DNA of 64,000 nt from Alphaproteobacteria bacterium (GTDB lineage Bacteria; Pseudomonadota; Alphaproteobacteria; Micavibrionales; Micavibrionaceae), in NCBI GenBank assembly GCA_021775965.1, contig JAJFGV010000060.1:1-64000 (forward strand), given 5' to 3'. Numbering within the stretch: the first letter of the stretch is position 1; each line of letters begins with the position of its first letter. The notes beneath the pieces were generated by a model, which saw only the letters and a list, made by a program, of their open reading frames with translations, did no database searches and was not told the origin of the DNA. A program made the translations under genes and the position numbers. Shown in pieces: positions 9,237 through 18,669 of the stretch.

Positions 9237-10157
9237 CTAGCTACTAATCTCAAGATGTATTTTATAGCTTCCAACATAATCCTCCAGACATTCTTTCCAA
9301 TTCTTCATAAAATCTATCCCTCTTGAAGAAAGCTTGAGGTTAAGTAACTTCTCTGAAAATGGACGTGGTGCAAAATATTCTTCTTTAAAATATTCAGAAT
9401 CTACAATATTAATGTTTATTTTCTTCTCAAGCCCAAGTAATCTTATAAACTCTACTGCCACATCATATCTGGAGCAGCTACCCTCACAGACCATATTATA
9501 AAGCCCATATAATTCGGTTTGTACTATTTCAAACATTGATTCGGCAAAATTAACTGTATAAGTAGGTGTTCCCAGTTTGTCTTCTACAACAAACAATTCT
9601 TTCTTACCTTCCAGGACTTGTTTAAAGATTTTATTTATGAACTTTTTATCCTTTTCGATCCCTCCACCCATCATCCACCCTGCTCTAAAGATAAAATAAT
9701 TATCCAGCATCTTTTCTATAGCAGTTTCACCGTAATACTTAGACTTAGCATAAACGCTTAAAGGATTGGGCTGTTCAAAATCATTATAATATTCTTGCCG
9801 GCCGTCAAATATCCCTGCAGTGCTAATATATATATGAGTGGCATTTAATTTTTTAGAAACAAGCGCCATGTTCTCCGCTCCCAGCGCATTCGTTTTCCAT
9901 GTAATTGCAGGATTTTTCTCACAGTATTCTAGATCGGTTAAGGCAGCAAGATTAATTATTAAATCTGGTTCAAACTTAAGAGCCTTTTCCAATATCTGTT
10001 GATAATCAATAACATCACCATACTCAAGCCAGGACTCATTTAAATCAATGTCTGTTGCAAGCACCTGACAGTGCGGTGCAAATTGCTCGTACACCGCTTT
10101 CCCTAACATGCCACCACATCCTGCAATAAAAACCTTTTTATTTTGAGATATTTTCAT
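9237..10157 (-). CDS. RmlD-like NAD(P)-dependent sugar reductase
   Basis: Short-chain dehydrogenase of 306 residues in the RmlD (dTDP-4-dehydrorhamnose reductase) family. The nucleotide-binding motif is GCGGMLG (residues 13-19), followed by NLAALTDLEYCE, STAGIFDG and the catalytic Y136-x3-K140 (YAKSK). RmlD itself makes dTDP-L-rhamnose, but no RmlA, RmlB or RmlC is present in this window, so the substrate may be another 4-keto sugar. It lies 15 bases upstream of the GT39 gene in the direction of transcription and is probably co-transcribed. Confidence 0.85.
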   Translation of the reverse strand: MKISQNKKVFIAGCGGMLGKAVYEQFAPHCQVLATDIDLNESWLEYGDVIDYQQILEKALKFEPDLIINLAALTDLEYCEKNPAITWKTNALGAENMALVSKKLNATHIYISTAGIFDGRQEYYNDFEQPNPLSVYAKSKYYGETAIEKMLDNYFIFRAGWMMGGGIEKDKKFINKIFKQVLEGKKELFVVEDKLGTPTYTVNFAESMFEIVQTELYGLYNMVCEGSCSRYDVAVEFIRLLGLEKKININIVDSEYFKEEYFAPRPFSEKLLNLKLSSRGIDFMKNWKECLEDYVGSYKIHLEISS

Positions 10158-10187
10158 ATTATTATTTGCTACTACTTAAATGATTGT

Positions 10188-11174
10188 TTAGTCTGCCATT
10201 AGATCTTTAGTATATAACTTATAACAAGGATAATAAATATACTGATAAGATAGATAGGTCAATAGATACAATATCTGATAGGAAATACTATCATGAATAT
10301 AAGTGTAAATCCTTTTCCTTGCCTTCTTTTTATCGCCATTTTCCCAATCTAAAAGTGATAATTGAATATCTCTTCTCCTATTCAAGAGTCGAACTTCTTC
10401 GAAATATTTTTCTTCGAATCCAGAGACGGTCTTATTAAGATTCTCAATAATCAAATCCAATTCAACTGTTATCAGCTCCCTGCCATCCTTCCACGATTTA
10501 CTTTTCCTGTGAACACGATACCTGGCTAGTGGCTTGTCTACATAATCAACTTTCCATCTGTAACTTATTCTAAGATAAGCATCGTAATCACCTGCCATTA
10601 TTAAACGTCCATCAAAAAAAGTGTTCAAACTTTCAAAGGCTTTTCTCCTGATTACTACAGTCTGAGTGTTAATAAAATTCTCCATTAATAGTTCTGAGAA
10701 AATATTACCTCTATGTGGTTTCTTGAATTTGAATGACCTTTTTTCCCTTCCTTTTTCATTAAAAAGACAACAATCACTATAAACCAAACCGACGTCTTCG
10801 TCTTGTTCCAAAAGCGGAATCTGCTCTTCTAATTTCGTAGGCAACCATACATCATCACAGTCCAGAATAGCGATATATTTACCCCTGACTTGCTGCACAG
10901 CAAGGTTCCTAGATCCGTAAAGAGGAAGGGAGACATCTGACCTGAAATATCGCAACTTGTCCCCATAGCTTCTTGCTATATTCTCACTGTCATCCTTTGA
11001 CGCGTTGTCTTCCCAGAAGATAATTTCCCAATCTTCATAGGTCTGAGCAAAGACACTATCTATCGCTTCTCTTAAATATCTCTCACAATTCAAACAATTC
11101 ATAATAACACTCACCGCAGGAACTGTGGATTCATATGTTTCTTTGAACAGGTTATCCGTTGATGCTGACATCAT
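10188..11174 (-). CDS. Family 2 glycosyltransferase
   Basis: A soluble GT-A glycosyltransferase of 328 residues. VSVIMNCLNCERYLREAIDS at residues 21-40 is the nucleotide-binding first strand and helix. WEIIFWEDNASKDDS follows, and DCDD at residues 105-108 (AILDCDDVWLP) is the metal/donor site. AGDYDAYLRISYRWKV further on matches the acceptor-side ED/D-Y-D region. It probably transfers one sugar onto the growing lipid-linked oligosaccharide at the cytoplasmic face. Two adjacent ATGs could start it. Confidence 0.88.
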   Translation of the reverse strand: MMSASTDNLFKETYESTVPAVSVIMNCLNCERYLREAIDSVFAQTYEDWEIIFWEDNASKDDSENIARSYGDKLRYFRSDVSLPLYGSRNLAVQQVRGKYIAILDCDDVWLPTKLEEQIPLLEQDEDVGLVYSDCCLFNEKGREKRSFKFKKPHRGNIFSELLMENFINTQTVVIRRKAFESLNTFFDGRLIMAGDYDAYLRISYRWKVDYVDKPLARYRVHRKSKSWKDGRELITVELDLIIENLNKTVSGFEEKYFEEVRLLNRRRDIQLSLLDWENGDKKKARKRIYTYIHDSISYQILYLLTYLSYQYIYYPCYKLYTKDLMAD

Positions 11175-11284
11175 ATTGCAAATCTCATCCTGACAAAATA
11201 TAAATTCAAGCTAAAGTCGCCAAAGCCTTTGCCCACCCATCAAATTCTGAAATACTCCAAGATCGATATATAACCGCCTCATAC

Positions 11285-13171
11285 TTATATGTTTTTTAAT
11301 GACTCCATGTATATTTGCAATGATTCATTTGTATCTTCACCAAAGAAGTCAACTAAAACTTTGCGTCCTATATCTCTTCTTTCTTCAACAGCTATCGGAT
11401 GGCATAGAGCCCATTCATTTAACCCGGAATCAATATCATCATCTGTAACTGCGAATTTCCACATTGATGAAGGTAAATAGTCAAGCATATTAAAGTCCAA
11501 ACCTATAGGCATTCCAACGGAAACAACTGGTATTCCCAAACAGATAGCTTCCATCGCCACGCTACTTGCAGATGTAAGAACCGCAGATGTCTCAGGCAAA
11601 AGTGATTCCACATCATCATTTGTTAACTCAATAGAATCGTTCTTCATATCATAATCCTTGAGTAATACAACGGTATCACTCTTGGTAAGGGTTGGATGCA
11701 TCTTGATTTTAATATTCCAACCGTTAGCCATAGCATTGTGTATTGCCTTTTTCGATGAAGCAAGCACATACTTAGAAATTGGTTCAGAGTACGGTAAAAA
11801 AATAGAAATGACTCTACGGCTACTGATATCTCCGGAATGGATTTGATTGTTATCTATAAGATACCTTAAGTAACCATGACGAAATGATGGTCCCTCATTA
11901 TAATTTCCTTCTCTGTCATAAATTGAAAATATATTTTTCAATTCCTTGCCACAGGTTATAATCCTGTCTGGAGCATATCCAAAAGTTCTTTCAGTCTCTG
12001 TATTAAATAAATTTAAATTATTGGGAGGAGGAATGAATGGTTTTCCTCCTATCACCTCTGTTTTTGTAGAATATTGGTGGAAGCCTGCGATCATTGCCCT
12101 ATTAATCAGTTGATTTTCACCCCAGTTAATGTAGGATTCAGGGCTCGCTCCATTTTCACGAATCCTCTTCGGCAATTTGTTTATTAATAACGATAGTATA
12201 GAATTAGACGAATTTATTTTGATCCAATTTCCCTCATCTACCAGAGGCTGTATTCTAATTCCTAAGAAGTCTTGCACCCTTTCAAAACGCCATAAACGCT
12301 TTAATGGATAAACAAGGGAGCAGAGATAATCTACAGGTTTTAAATAATCTTCAATTAAGATAAATCTTATATTACCTTGATACATACTTTTGAACGTATG
12401 CTTAAGTTTCTTAAGTGGTACTTTATAAAATACGGCGAAAATACCTACCGAAATTCCGGTATTACATAGAAACTCATGAAGTCCTGAAAAATACCTGTTC
12501 CTGAATTTACCTTCTTTATCAAATGAATCCTCAAAGATATAAGTATCGATAATCACAGATACATTCTGTAAATTATTATTGAGATCAGCTATTCGATAAG
12601 CATGCGCAAGCATATAACGAACAATGAGACGGAGCAAGCTCACATATCCACTGAATATCGAATGTCCAATGTGATAGAGAACGCGTATTCTTTCCTTATT
12701 AAAACCATATTTATAAATTTCGTTGTCACTATCTTCGGATGATATTGCATCTGCAACTGATAATAAGGCATTGCGCTCAGCTATAAAGGCTATGTCTTTC
12801 CCTGGATGTTCATTAAGAAGAGATCTCAGCCATGCAAGATTCATAAAATCGGAAAACAAATTACTCATATACGGATTAGAACTAAAGGTGTCAGACAACC
12901 AATGAGTCAAGTCATGACCGTATTGCGAATGAACCTCTTCACTCCATTCTACAAAAGCATGTCTATTAGAAATGGTAAATTCACGAAATTGTGAAGGTGA
13001 AGCATGGTTCATCTCTTTACCCAGGCATTTCTTGAAGTCATGGAATTTATCCAAGTCTTTACCCGCATAAACCCAAATTCCATCTCGCAAATGAGGTTTT
13101 ATTTTTTCCGGATCTGTTAAATTCGATACCAAGATGATTCGCCTATTCACAACAGAACCATTCTGCAACAT
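11285..13171 (-). CDS. Large GT-B-like surface-carbohydrate protein, function unknown
   Basis: A 628-residue soluble protein without a close family that I can name. The C-terminal part (PETSAVLTSASSVAMEAICLG, then IPVVSVGMPIGLDFN) has the shape of the donor-binding half of GT-B enzymes such as CDP-glycerol transferases and UDP-GlcNAc 2-epimerases. The N-terminal half is poorly recognisable. Two further proteins of similar size in the window (27741-29681 and 47668-49707) share this organisation. It follows the HAD phosphatase by three bases. A glycosyl- or glycerophosphotransferase role is inference. Confidence 0.65.
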   Translation of the reverse strand: MLQNGSVVNRRIILVSNLTDPEKIKPHLRDGIWVYAGKDLDKFHDFKKCLGKEMNHASPSQFREFTISNRHAFVEWSEEVHSQYGHDLTHWLSDTFSSNPYMSNLFSDFMNLAWLRSLLNEHPGKDIAFIAERNALLSVADAISSEDSDNEIYKYGFNKERIRVLYHIGHSIFSGYVSLLRLIVRYMLAHAYRIADLNNNLQNVSVIIDTYIFEDSFDKEGKFRNRYFSGLHEFLCNTGISVGIFAVFYKVPLKKLKHTFKSMYQGNIRFILIEDYLKPVDYLCSLVYPLKRLWRFERVQDFLGIRIQPLVDEGNWIKINSSNSILSLLINKLPKRIRENGASPESYINWGENQLINRAMIAGFHQYSTKTEVIGGKPFIPPPNNLNLFNTETERTFGYAPDRIITCGKELKNIFSIYDREGNYNEGPSFRHGYLRYLIDNNQIHSGDISSRRVISIFLPYSEPISKYVLASSKKAIHNAMANGWNIKIKMHPTLTKSDTVVLLKDYDMKNDSIELTNDDVESLLPETSAVLTSASSVAMEAICLGIPVVSVGMPIGLDFNMLDYLPSSMWKFAVTDDDIDSGLNEWALCHPIAVEERRDIGRKVLVDFFGEDTNESLQIYMESLKNI

Positions 13172-13174
13172 TGG

Positions 13175-13837
13175 TCATACAATATTACCGTTATTAAATC
13201 CCAGTATTATTTCCTCTAAGCCACTCAGATCTTTAACAACTTCAATATCCATTCCTGCGAAAGATGTATCCCCGGCGTCAGCAACTCTACCAATGAATCT
13301 CACACCTGAGTCCTGGGCCCCATTTAAGTCTGTAATAGAATCACCAATGAACACAACTTCATCTGTGCTATAACCATTCTGACTCAAAATCATCCTGGCT
13401 ATATCACCTTTTTGCACTGGAGATCCGAAAACGCCGTTAAAGTATTTGCCCATTTCCCTGCACCTGACAATTTCTATCAGCTCATCCTCAGGCGTACCTG
13501 AAGCAACATATAAATCAATTTTACTATGAACAATATCAAGAAATTCCCTGGCACCCTTAACGTAAGGAGAGTTAATTACTTCATCAACTACTAATCTCGA
13601 AAAAGTATCACAGAGTTCTTGTAGCTTTTCCTCGGAGAGTGAACGTTTCAGAATTTTCTCGTAATAGTATTCAAATTTACGAACTCGCGACACGCCACCA
13701 TTCATTAGATGGTAATCTACTACCTTTTGTACAACATCTTCACCTTCATCATCAAACATCTTGGCAAAGGCCCTGGTTTTCACATCAACAGATTCTACAA
13801 GGACACCATCAAAATCAAATATTATGGCCTTAATCAT
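13175..13837 (-). CDS. HAD-family phosphatase
   Basis: A haloacid-dehalogenase-type phosphohydrolase of 220 residues with all motifs of the phosphoglycolate phosphatase/beta-phosphoglucomutase group: DFDGVLVES at the N-terminus, ASGTPEDEL (motif II), a lysine in SPVQKGD, and FIGDSITDLNGA (motif IV). An in-frame TTG lies at 13855, but the ATG at 13837 gives the canonical N-terminus MIKAIIFDFDG and is preferred. It may dephosphorylate a sugar or ulosonate phosphate, the role GmhB or KdsC plays in classical pathways. The true substrate is unknown. Confidence 0.85.
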   Translation of the reverse strand: MIKAIIFDFDGVLVESVDVKTRAFAKMFDDEGEDVVQKVVDYHLMNGGVSRVRKFEYYYEKILKRSLSEEKLQELCDTFSRLVVDEVINSPYVKGAREFLDIVHSKIDLYVASGTPEDELIEIVRCREMGKYFNGVFGSPVQKGDIARMILSQNGYSTDEVVFIGDSITDLNGAQDSGVRFIGRVADAGDTSFAGMDIEVVKDLSGLEEIILGFNNGNIV

Positions 13838-13896
13838 ATCAGTTTGTAAGATCAAAAAACATTAACATTTTATTACCGTAATTTTTGTGTACCACC

Positions 13897-14820
13897 CTAC
13901 TTCCCTAAGCCCTTCAGCAAGTTCTCTATAGCCTGTTTCTCCATCTCCATTCTTGCCTCCTTCGCATAAGAGCCCACATGGCAAGTCAAGGTAACATTAT
14001 CTAATTCCTTCAATTTTCCCGTATATGGCTCATCTCTATAAACATCCAGACATGCATGAGCAATACTGCCATCTCTCAATGCATCATACAAATCATCTTC
14101 ATCTACTATCTTTCCTCTGGATGTATTAATAAATATTGCGTCATCCTTCATCTGTGAAAAAAGGTTTCTATCAAAAAGACCTTTTGTATCGTTTTCCAAT
14201 GGTAAATGAAGCGTAACAATATCAGATTCTTTCAGCAATTCACCCAAAGAGACGTAATCAACCTTGTTTTTCTCTGCAAACGCGATATCAGGTACATGGT
14301 CACTGGTCATAATCCTGCAATCAAAAGGCTTAATAAGTGTCGTCAGTTTCTTTCCAATTGTCCCCATACCCACTATCCCTATAGTCTTTCCCGTAAGAAG
14401 CCTTCCCATTTTCTTCTCCCACTCACCAGAACATATTTTCTTATGCAAGTACGAAACATGCCTCAAAGAATCGAATATAAGACCCAAAGTTAGCTCTGCC
14501 ACTGCAAGAGCAGGTCCTTCCGGGGTTCTGTAGAATTTAATTCCTCTCTCATTTACAGCTTCAATATCTACATTATCTATTCCAATCCCACACCTCGAAA
14601 CAACTTTGAGATTTTTAGCGCTACAAATAACGCTACGTGTTAGAGGCTCTGTTCCAGCAATTAGTCCATCTACGCCATCTAATAGTTCCGTTATTTCATT
14701 TTCTCTTAATTCCCTTCCATATGGATTTAAGGTAATCACAAACCCTTCACTCTGGAGGATTTCTATTAGAGATGCATCGTATTTACCAAAAGATGATGTA
14801 GATATTAGTATTTTCTTCAT
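13897..14820 (-). CDS. D-2-hydroxyacid dehydrogenase (SerA-like)
   Basis: A 307-residue NAD-dependent D-isomer-specific 2-hydroxyacid dehydrogenase. The cofactor motif is GMGTIG (151-156). Catalytic residues R235 (NTSRGKIVD), E264 (YRDEPY) and H281 (CHVGSY) are in place. It is the short form of phosphoglycerate dehydrogenase without the ACT regulatory domain. GAGAA about 8 bases before the ATG serves as a ribosome-binding site. In a glycan locus it may make or reduce a hydroxyacid such as a glycerate or sugar-acid precursor; that role is inferred only. Confidence 0.87.
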   Translation of the reverse strand: MKKILISTSSFGKYDASLIEILQSEGFVITLNPYGRELRENEITELLDGVDGLIAGTEPLTRSVICSAKNLKVVSRCGIGIDNVDIEAVNERGIKFYRTPEGPALAVAELTLGLIFDSLRHVSYLHKKICSGEWEKKMGRLLTGKTIGIVGMGTIGKKLTTLIKPFDCRIMTSDHVPDIAFAEKNKVDYVSLGELLKESDIVTLHLPLENDTKGLFDRNLFSQMKDDAIFINTSRGKIVDEDDLYDALRDGSIAHACLDVYRDEPYTGKLKELDNVTLTCHVGSYAKEARMEMEKQAIENLLKGLGK

Positions 14821-14868
14821 AATAGTGTTCTCATTTAAATAGAATTATTTACCGAGAAGAACATTATT

Positions 14869-15747
14869 CTAATCCTCCCAATCCTGATAACATTCAGAGA
14901 AAGACGTATCCTTTTCCAGTATCACCCCCCAGAAACCTTCGTAGTCAACCATTCTCCAATATAACCTCAATATCCGACTGATAATGGGCCAATTTCTCGG
15001 ATATTGATAATAGATTTTCTTGTATATAACCCGCCACCCAGAATGCAATAGGAGCAAACTCCAATCCTCCGGGTTCAACTCAAAAACATGTACGTCCTCA
15101 GCAAAAACCGTTTCACTTGAATTATCCTGACGTATATAAAGCAATCCCATTCGGCTTGTTTTAACATAAGGAACAGTTATGACCAACTTGTTGCATACTG
15201 ACATCTTCGCCAAACGCCTGAAAAAGATAGTAGGGTTGTGAAGATGCTCTACCATCTGAAAGGAAACAATCATGTCAAATTTATCCCCTCTCACGCCAAG
15301 ATCTTCTGCTCGACAATGTGCCGCCTTTAGACCTCTCGACTCAATCTTTTTTATCGCTCTTGGATCCAGATTAACGCTGAGGCTATCAATATCATACTCA
15401 TCTCCAGCCAATCTTCGCAAATACAACATATGTGTGCCTGCGGAATCACCTATGTCAGCAACAGCAATCCTGCCAGGAGAAAAATATTCCAGAGCCCTCA
15501 ACATCAATTTGCACTGGAATGACTGTAACGCCCTGCGCTTAAATTCCCAGAAATCGTTAAACGTATCGCGCGTACTTGACTCCTGATCAGAAATATCCGG
15601 CACTATGCCTCTCAGCTTTTGCACAAGAGCATTATATCCATTCCCACACAATGCCATTCTTATAGACCATCCACCCAGTCTTTGATTTAATAACCTTGCA
15701 TCAAAACCCAAGGCTTTCAAAATTTTTCTCACTAACGATGTATGCAT
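14869..15747 (-). CDS. Class I SAM-dependent methyltransferase
   Basis: A 292-residue protein with a Rossmann-type methyltransferase core. VADIGDSAGTHMLYL (about residues 101-115) is motif I, and FDMIVSFQMVEHLHNP is the post-II region of the Methyltransf_11 type. A charged N-terminal extension of about 75 residues precedes the core. GGAG lies 9 bases before the ATG. It could methylate a sugar hydroxyl or a lipid-linked intermediate. A long gap upstream suggests it may begin a transcription unit. Confidence 0.8.
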   Translation of the reverse strand: MHTSLVRKILKALGFDARLLNQRLGGWSIRMALCGNGYNALVQKLRGIVPDISDQESSTRDTFNDFWEFKRRALQSFQCKLMLRALEYFSPGRIAVADIGDSAGTHMLYLRRLAGDEYDIDSLSVNLDPRAIKKIESRGLKAAHCRAEDLGVRGDKFDMIVSFQMVEHLHNPTIFFRRLAKMSVCNKLVITVPYVKTSRMGLLYIRQDNSSETVFAEDVHVFELNPEDWSLLLLHSGWRVIYKKIYYQYPRNWPIISRILRLYWRMVDYEGFWGVILEKDTSFSECYQDWED

Positions 15748-16142
15748 AGCTGTCGCTCCAAATTTTGATGAAATCTTTACTGATTATTCAATGGTTTTTC
15801 ACGAAGGCTTGAAATAAATTTGAGTTGTCCGCTGCATAAATCTATATTCAATACTCAAAATCGACACGAACTCCAAAGATTCGGGCAGGAAACCCCGTGC
15901 CATCTCTTTTCTGACACGTACAGGCCCTCCCGGAGTTCTCTAATATTTTATTGATTTCTACATAGCCCATTCGAACACATAATATGATTGAGCCTTAAAG
16001 CAAAACTAAACTCATATTACTCATATGTGTACAATGGGCTGGATTGATGAAACCAGTATTCACAAAATTATTCTATAAATCATGATACTGTTTTATCCGT
16101 TTAATGACCTGGCGAAGCAGCACAAAGTCCATAATTTAAATT
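15748..16142. other. 395-bp gap without a recognised gene
   Basis: Both strands lack a convincing gene. The only open frame that reaches in (plus strand from 16082) is short and runs into the epimerase coding sequence, so it is treated as a shadow. No clear stem-loop with a T run follows the epimerase stop at 16143, and I found no strong promoter pair. The gap follows the epimerase gene and precedes the methyltransferase in transcription order, so it may hold an internal promoter. Confidence 0.35.
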
Positions 16143-17042
16143 CTAATTCTGCTCTCCCTGGTGCAGTTGTGATTTGTCATGAATTTCCTGCATACACAGT
16201 AAAATCCCCTGTCCCATATCAGTATAGTAATGACTTACCAATTTCCTACCCATCTTGGGAATAAATTTGTATGGTGTTATTGTATAATGGCTCTCCGGAT
16301 CTTCAGATTCAGGATCTTTATATTCTATTATAACGTCTTTACTAAGCATCTCTTTTATCATCTTAAAAAGTTCACTTACCTTCATCGGATGATGACCAGT
16401 GAATATTACATTTTGATTCTTGAATCCATCAGAAAGGATTTCAGTACTATTTCTGGCAGCATCAACGACATTAATGTATTCCCTGATTTCGGACCCATCC
16501 CCATAATATGTTATCTTACCTTCCGTCAGCGCCTGGTTAATATACCGGTAAACACTATTACTAATATTCGCTCTACAACCGTATATAGTTCCATATCTTA
16601 AAATTGTATAATCAAGCCCATACTTCTTTTGATAAGCTTCAACATAGAGCTCACACGCACTTTTACTACATCTATAAAAAGAACCTGAGTCACTGTAGAC
16701 GTATATAGTACTGGCAAATACAAACCTCTTTACCTTATTAGCTTTAGAGGCCTCTAGAATATTAATATTTCCCAAAATATTATATTTAACGGTTTCTACC
16801 GGCTTGCAACTAGCCTCATCTATATCCGCAATTCCTGCAAAATTAAATACAACATCCATACCTTCTACTGCTTTATTGATGTGCTGTTCATCTAAAATAT
16901 CCCCTACAATTATCTTCTGATCTGGTTTTAAATACTCAGATTTCTTCAGGTCATAAATACTAACCGTATGACCTGCCTCACTAAGTGCATCTGCCACATG
17001 GCTTCCCAGAAAGCCAGAACCACCAAAAACTAACACATTCAT
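16143..17042 (-). CDS. NAD-dependent sugar epimerase/dehydratase (extended SDR)
   Basis: A 299-residue extended short-chain dehydrogenase. GGSGFLG (7-13) binds NAD, and Y123-x3-K127 (YRCSK) is the catalytic pair, preceded by the serine/threonine of FASTIYVYS. The C-terminal half (EGKITYYGDGSEIREYINV) matches the substrate domain of nucleotide-sugar epimerases. A strong AAAGGAGGG lies about 5-8 bases before the ATG. It probably converts a nucleotide sugar used downstream. UDP-glucose 4-epimerase-like or 4,6-dehydratase-like chemistry are both possible. Confidence 0.85.
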   Translation of the reverse strand: MNVLVFGGSGFLGSHVADALSEAGHTVSIYDLKKSEYLKPDQKIIVGDILDEQHINKAVEGMDVVFNFAGIADIDEASCKPVETVKYNILGNINILEASKANKVKRFVFASTIYVYSDSGSFYRCSKSACELYVEAYQKKYGLDYTILRYGTIYGCRANISNSVYRYINQALTEGKITYYGDGSEIREYINVVDAARNSTEILSDGFKNQNVIFTGHHPMKVSELFKMIKEMLSKDVIIEYKDPESEDPESHYTITPYKFIPKMGRKLVSHYYTDMGQGILLCMQEIHDKSQLHQGEQN

Positions 17043-17102
17043 TTAATCCCTCCTTTGAAGATAATTCTTCTCATCTCCATCCTCAGTACGACATCTAATT
17101 GT

Positions 17103-18590
17103 TCAGGCATATTTCTCATAATAAATTTCTGACAATTCCTTAAACTTTTTGTCCCCCTCTTCATCAAACGTTTCTGCAATTTTGATATCACCATAGTATT
17201 CCTTTGGAAGTTTTGTATACAAAGTAAACGTTCTTTGTAAGCCTCCTATCTCTTCTTTTGTGATTTGCGGCATAGTCAATCCTGAAGAAAAATGAACGTC
17301 TTCAGCTAAATAATCTTCTGATATATAGCCTTTCTTGACACAATAATCCCTTAAGCTTGTTCCCTGATACGGCTGGAAAATATAAGCGCCAAAACTTTCC
17401 GCATCAACATCTCTACTTAAATCAATAGTTTCAAATATCTGTTCTCTGGTTTCGTCCGGAAAACCGATAATGTTATTTACAGAAACCGAAATATTGTATT
17501 CACTTATAATCTTAAACTTTTCCAGAAAATAACTATTGGAATAATTCCTTTTTAATATCTTCTTTCTAATATATTCACTACCACTTTCCAGGCCAATACT
17601 TATACGGTCACAATTGATACTCTCCAGTTTTTTAAGCCTGTCATGAGTTATTGTTTCAATTCTTGTATTAAACCAGAATGGTATTTTTATAGGCTTATAA
17701 AGTTCAACAAATTCATCTAATTTTTTTTCACCCATACTAAGAAAAGATTCTGATATGAAATAAAAATACTCTATATTATACTCTTTCAAATAGCATTCTA
17801 TTTCTTCAATTATTCTCTTGTTATCCTTTTGCCTAAACCACTTACCACTCTCTTTAAAACTTTCAGTAAGGGCTTGATCTGCACAATAAGTACAGGTATA
17901 TGGACACCCCCTTGAAAATTCAACAGGTGCCATTTTCAGGACCTTCCCTCCCACAGGTTTATAAAAACGCTCTTTCTGATATAATGAAAAGTCTAGATTT
18001 GGCAGTTTGTTTAAATCAGTGAGTGAAGATTTCCTGTTAACAAATACCTGATCATCCTCTTTTATTACCATGTTTTCAAGATTATTCAGGCTTACATTAG
18101 AAGACATATTTCTACAAATATTTACGATTGTTTCTTCGCCTTCTCCGTAACAAACCATATCTACCAATGGATGTTTTATTATTTTATTGTATGCAAATAT
18201 TGAATAAATCCCGCCAAAAACGACCTTAATGTCCCCCTTAATATCCCCAATTGAGTTTAAAAGTCTTTCTGCAATAGGGTAGGTAGGTTCTACAACAGAA
18301 AAACCTATTAGTTGCGGTTGGTAATCGACAATTAGTTTTCTGAAATCATCTAACATATTTGACGTCTTATAATTTATTCCATATTCAGACATATCTACGG
18401 GCTTCACCTGCAGCATTTCTGCTCTTTCATCATCAGAACTCTTTTCTGCTGTTTTATAAAATGTAGTATCAAACAATTTTACCTGTATCCCTTTTTCCTT
18501 TAAACAAGCGATTAAATAGGAAACACTTAATGGTATCAAATTGTCCATCATCGAATTAGCATAAACTAATACCACCTTAAACTCTTTCAT
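17103..18590 (-). CDS. B12-binding radical SAM protein (paralog A)
   Basis: A 495-residue class-B-type radical SAM protein. The N-terminal cobalamin-binding-like domain (about 1-155) contains FGGIYSIFAYN and CYGEGEETIV. The radical SAM domain carries C229-x3-C233-x2-C236 (GCPYTCTYC). The protein is closely similar in layout and sequence to the one at 19755-21248, down to the shared C-terminal pattern I(K/R)IAE.FDEEG..(KF/MY)..L...YYEKY. Only a HisC-like PLP gene separates the two. Family members methylate unactivated carbons or cyclise and rearrange substrates; the substrate here is unknown. AAAGGA precedes the start by about 9 bases. Confidence 0.9.
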   Translation of the reverse strand: MKEFKVVLVYANSMMDNLIPLSVSYLIACLKEKGIQVKLFDTTFYKTAEKSSDDERAEMLQVKPVDMSEYGINYKTSNMLDDFRKLIVDYQPQLIGFSVVEPTYPIAERLLNSIGDIKGDIKVVFGGIYSIFAYNKIIKHPLVDMVCYGEGEETIVNICRNMSSNVSLNNLENMVIKEDDQVFVNRKSSLTDLNKLPNLDFSLYQKERFYKPVGGKVLKMAPVEFSRGCPYTCTYCADQALTESFKESGKWFRQKDNKRIIEEIECYLKEYNIEYFYFISESFLSMGEKKLDEFVELYKPIKIPFWFNTRIETITHDRLKKLESINCDRISIGLESGSEYIRKKILKRNYSNSYFLEKFKIISEYNISVSVNNIIGFPDETREQIFETIDLSRDVDAESFGAYIFQPYQGTSLRDYCVKKGYISEDYLAEDVHFSSGLTMPQITKEEIGGLQRTFTLYTKLPKEYYGDIKIAETFDEEGDKKFKELSEIYYEKYA

Positions 18591-18669
18591 CGTTTATATC
18601 CTTTTATTTTATGTGTTATTATTTTCATTACAAACTGCAACAGAAAAAGAATTTATCCCCAATAATCAA

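Noticed and set aside
16082-16264. A 60-codon plus-strand open frame at the edge of the 395-bp gap
   Set aside because: It overlaps the end of the epimerase coding sequence on the opposite strand, has no ribosome-binding site and looks like non-coding composition.
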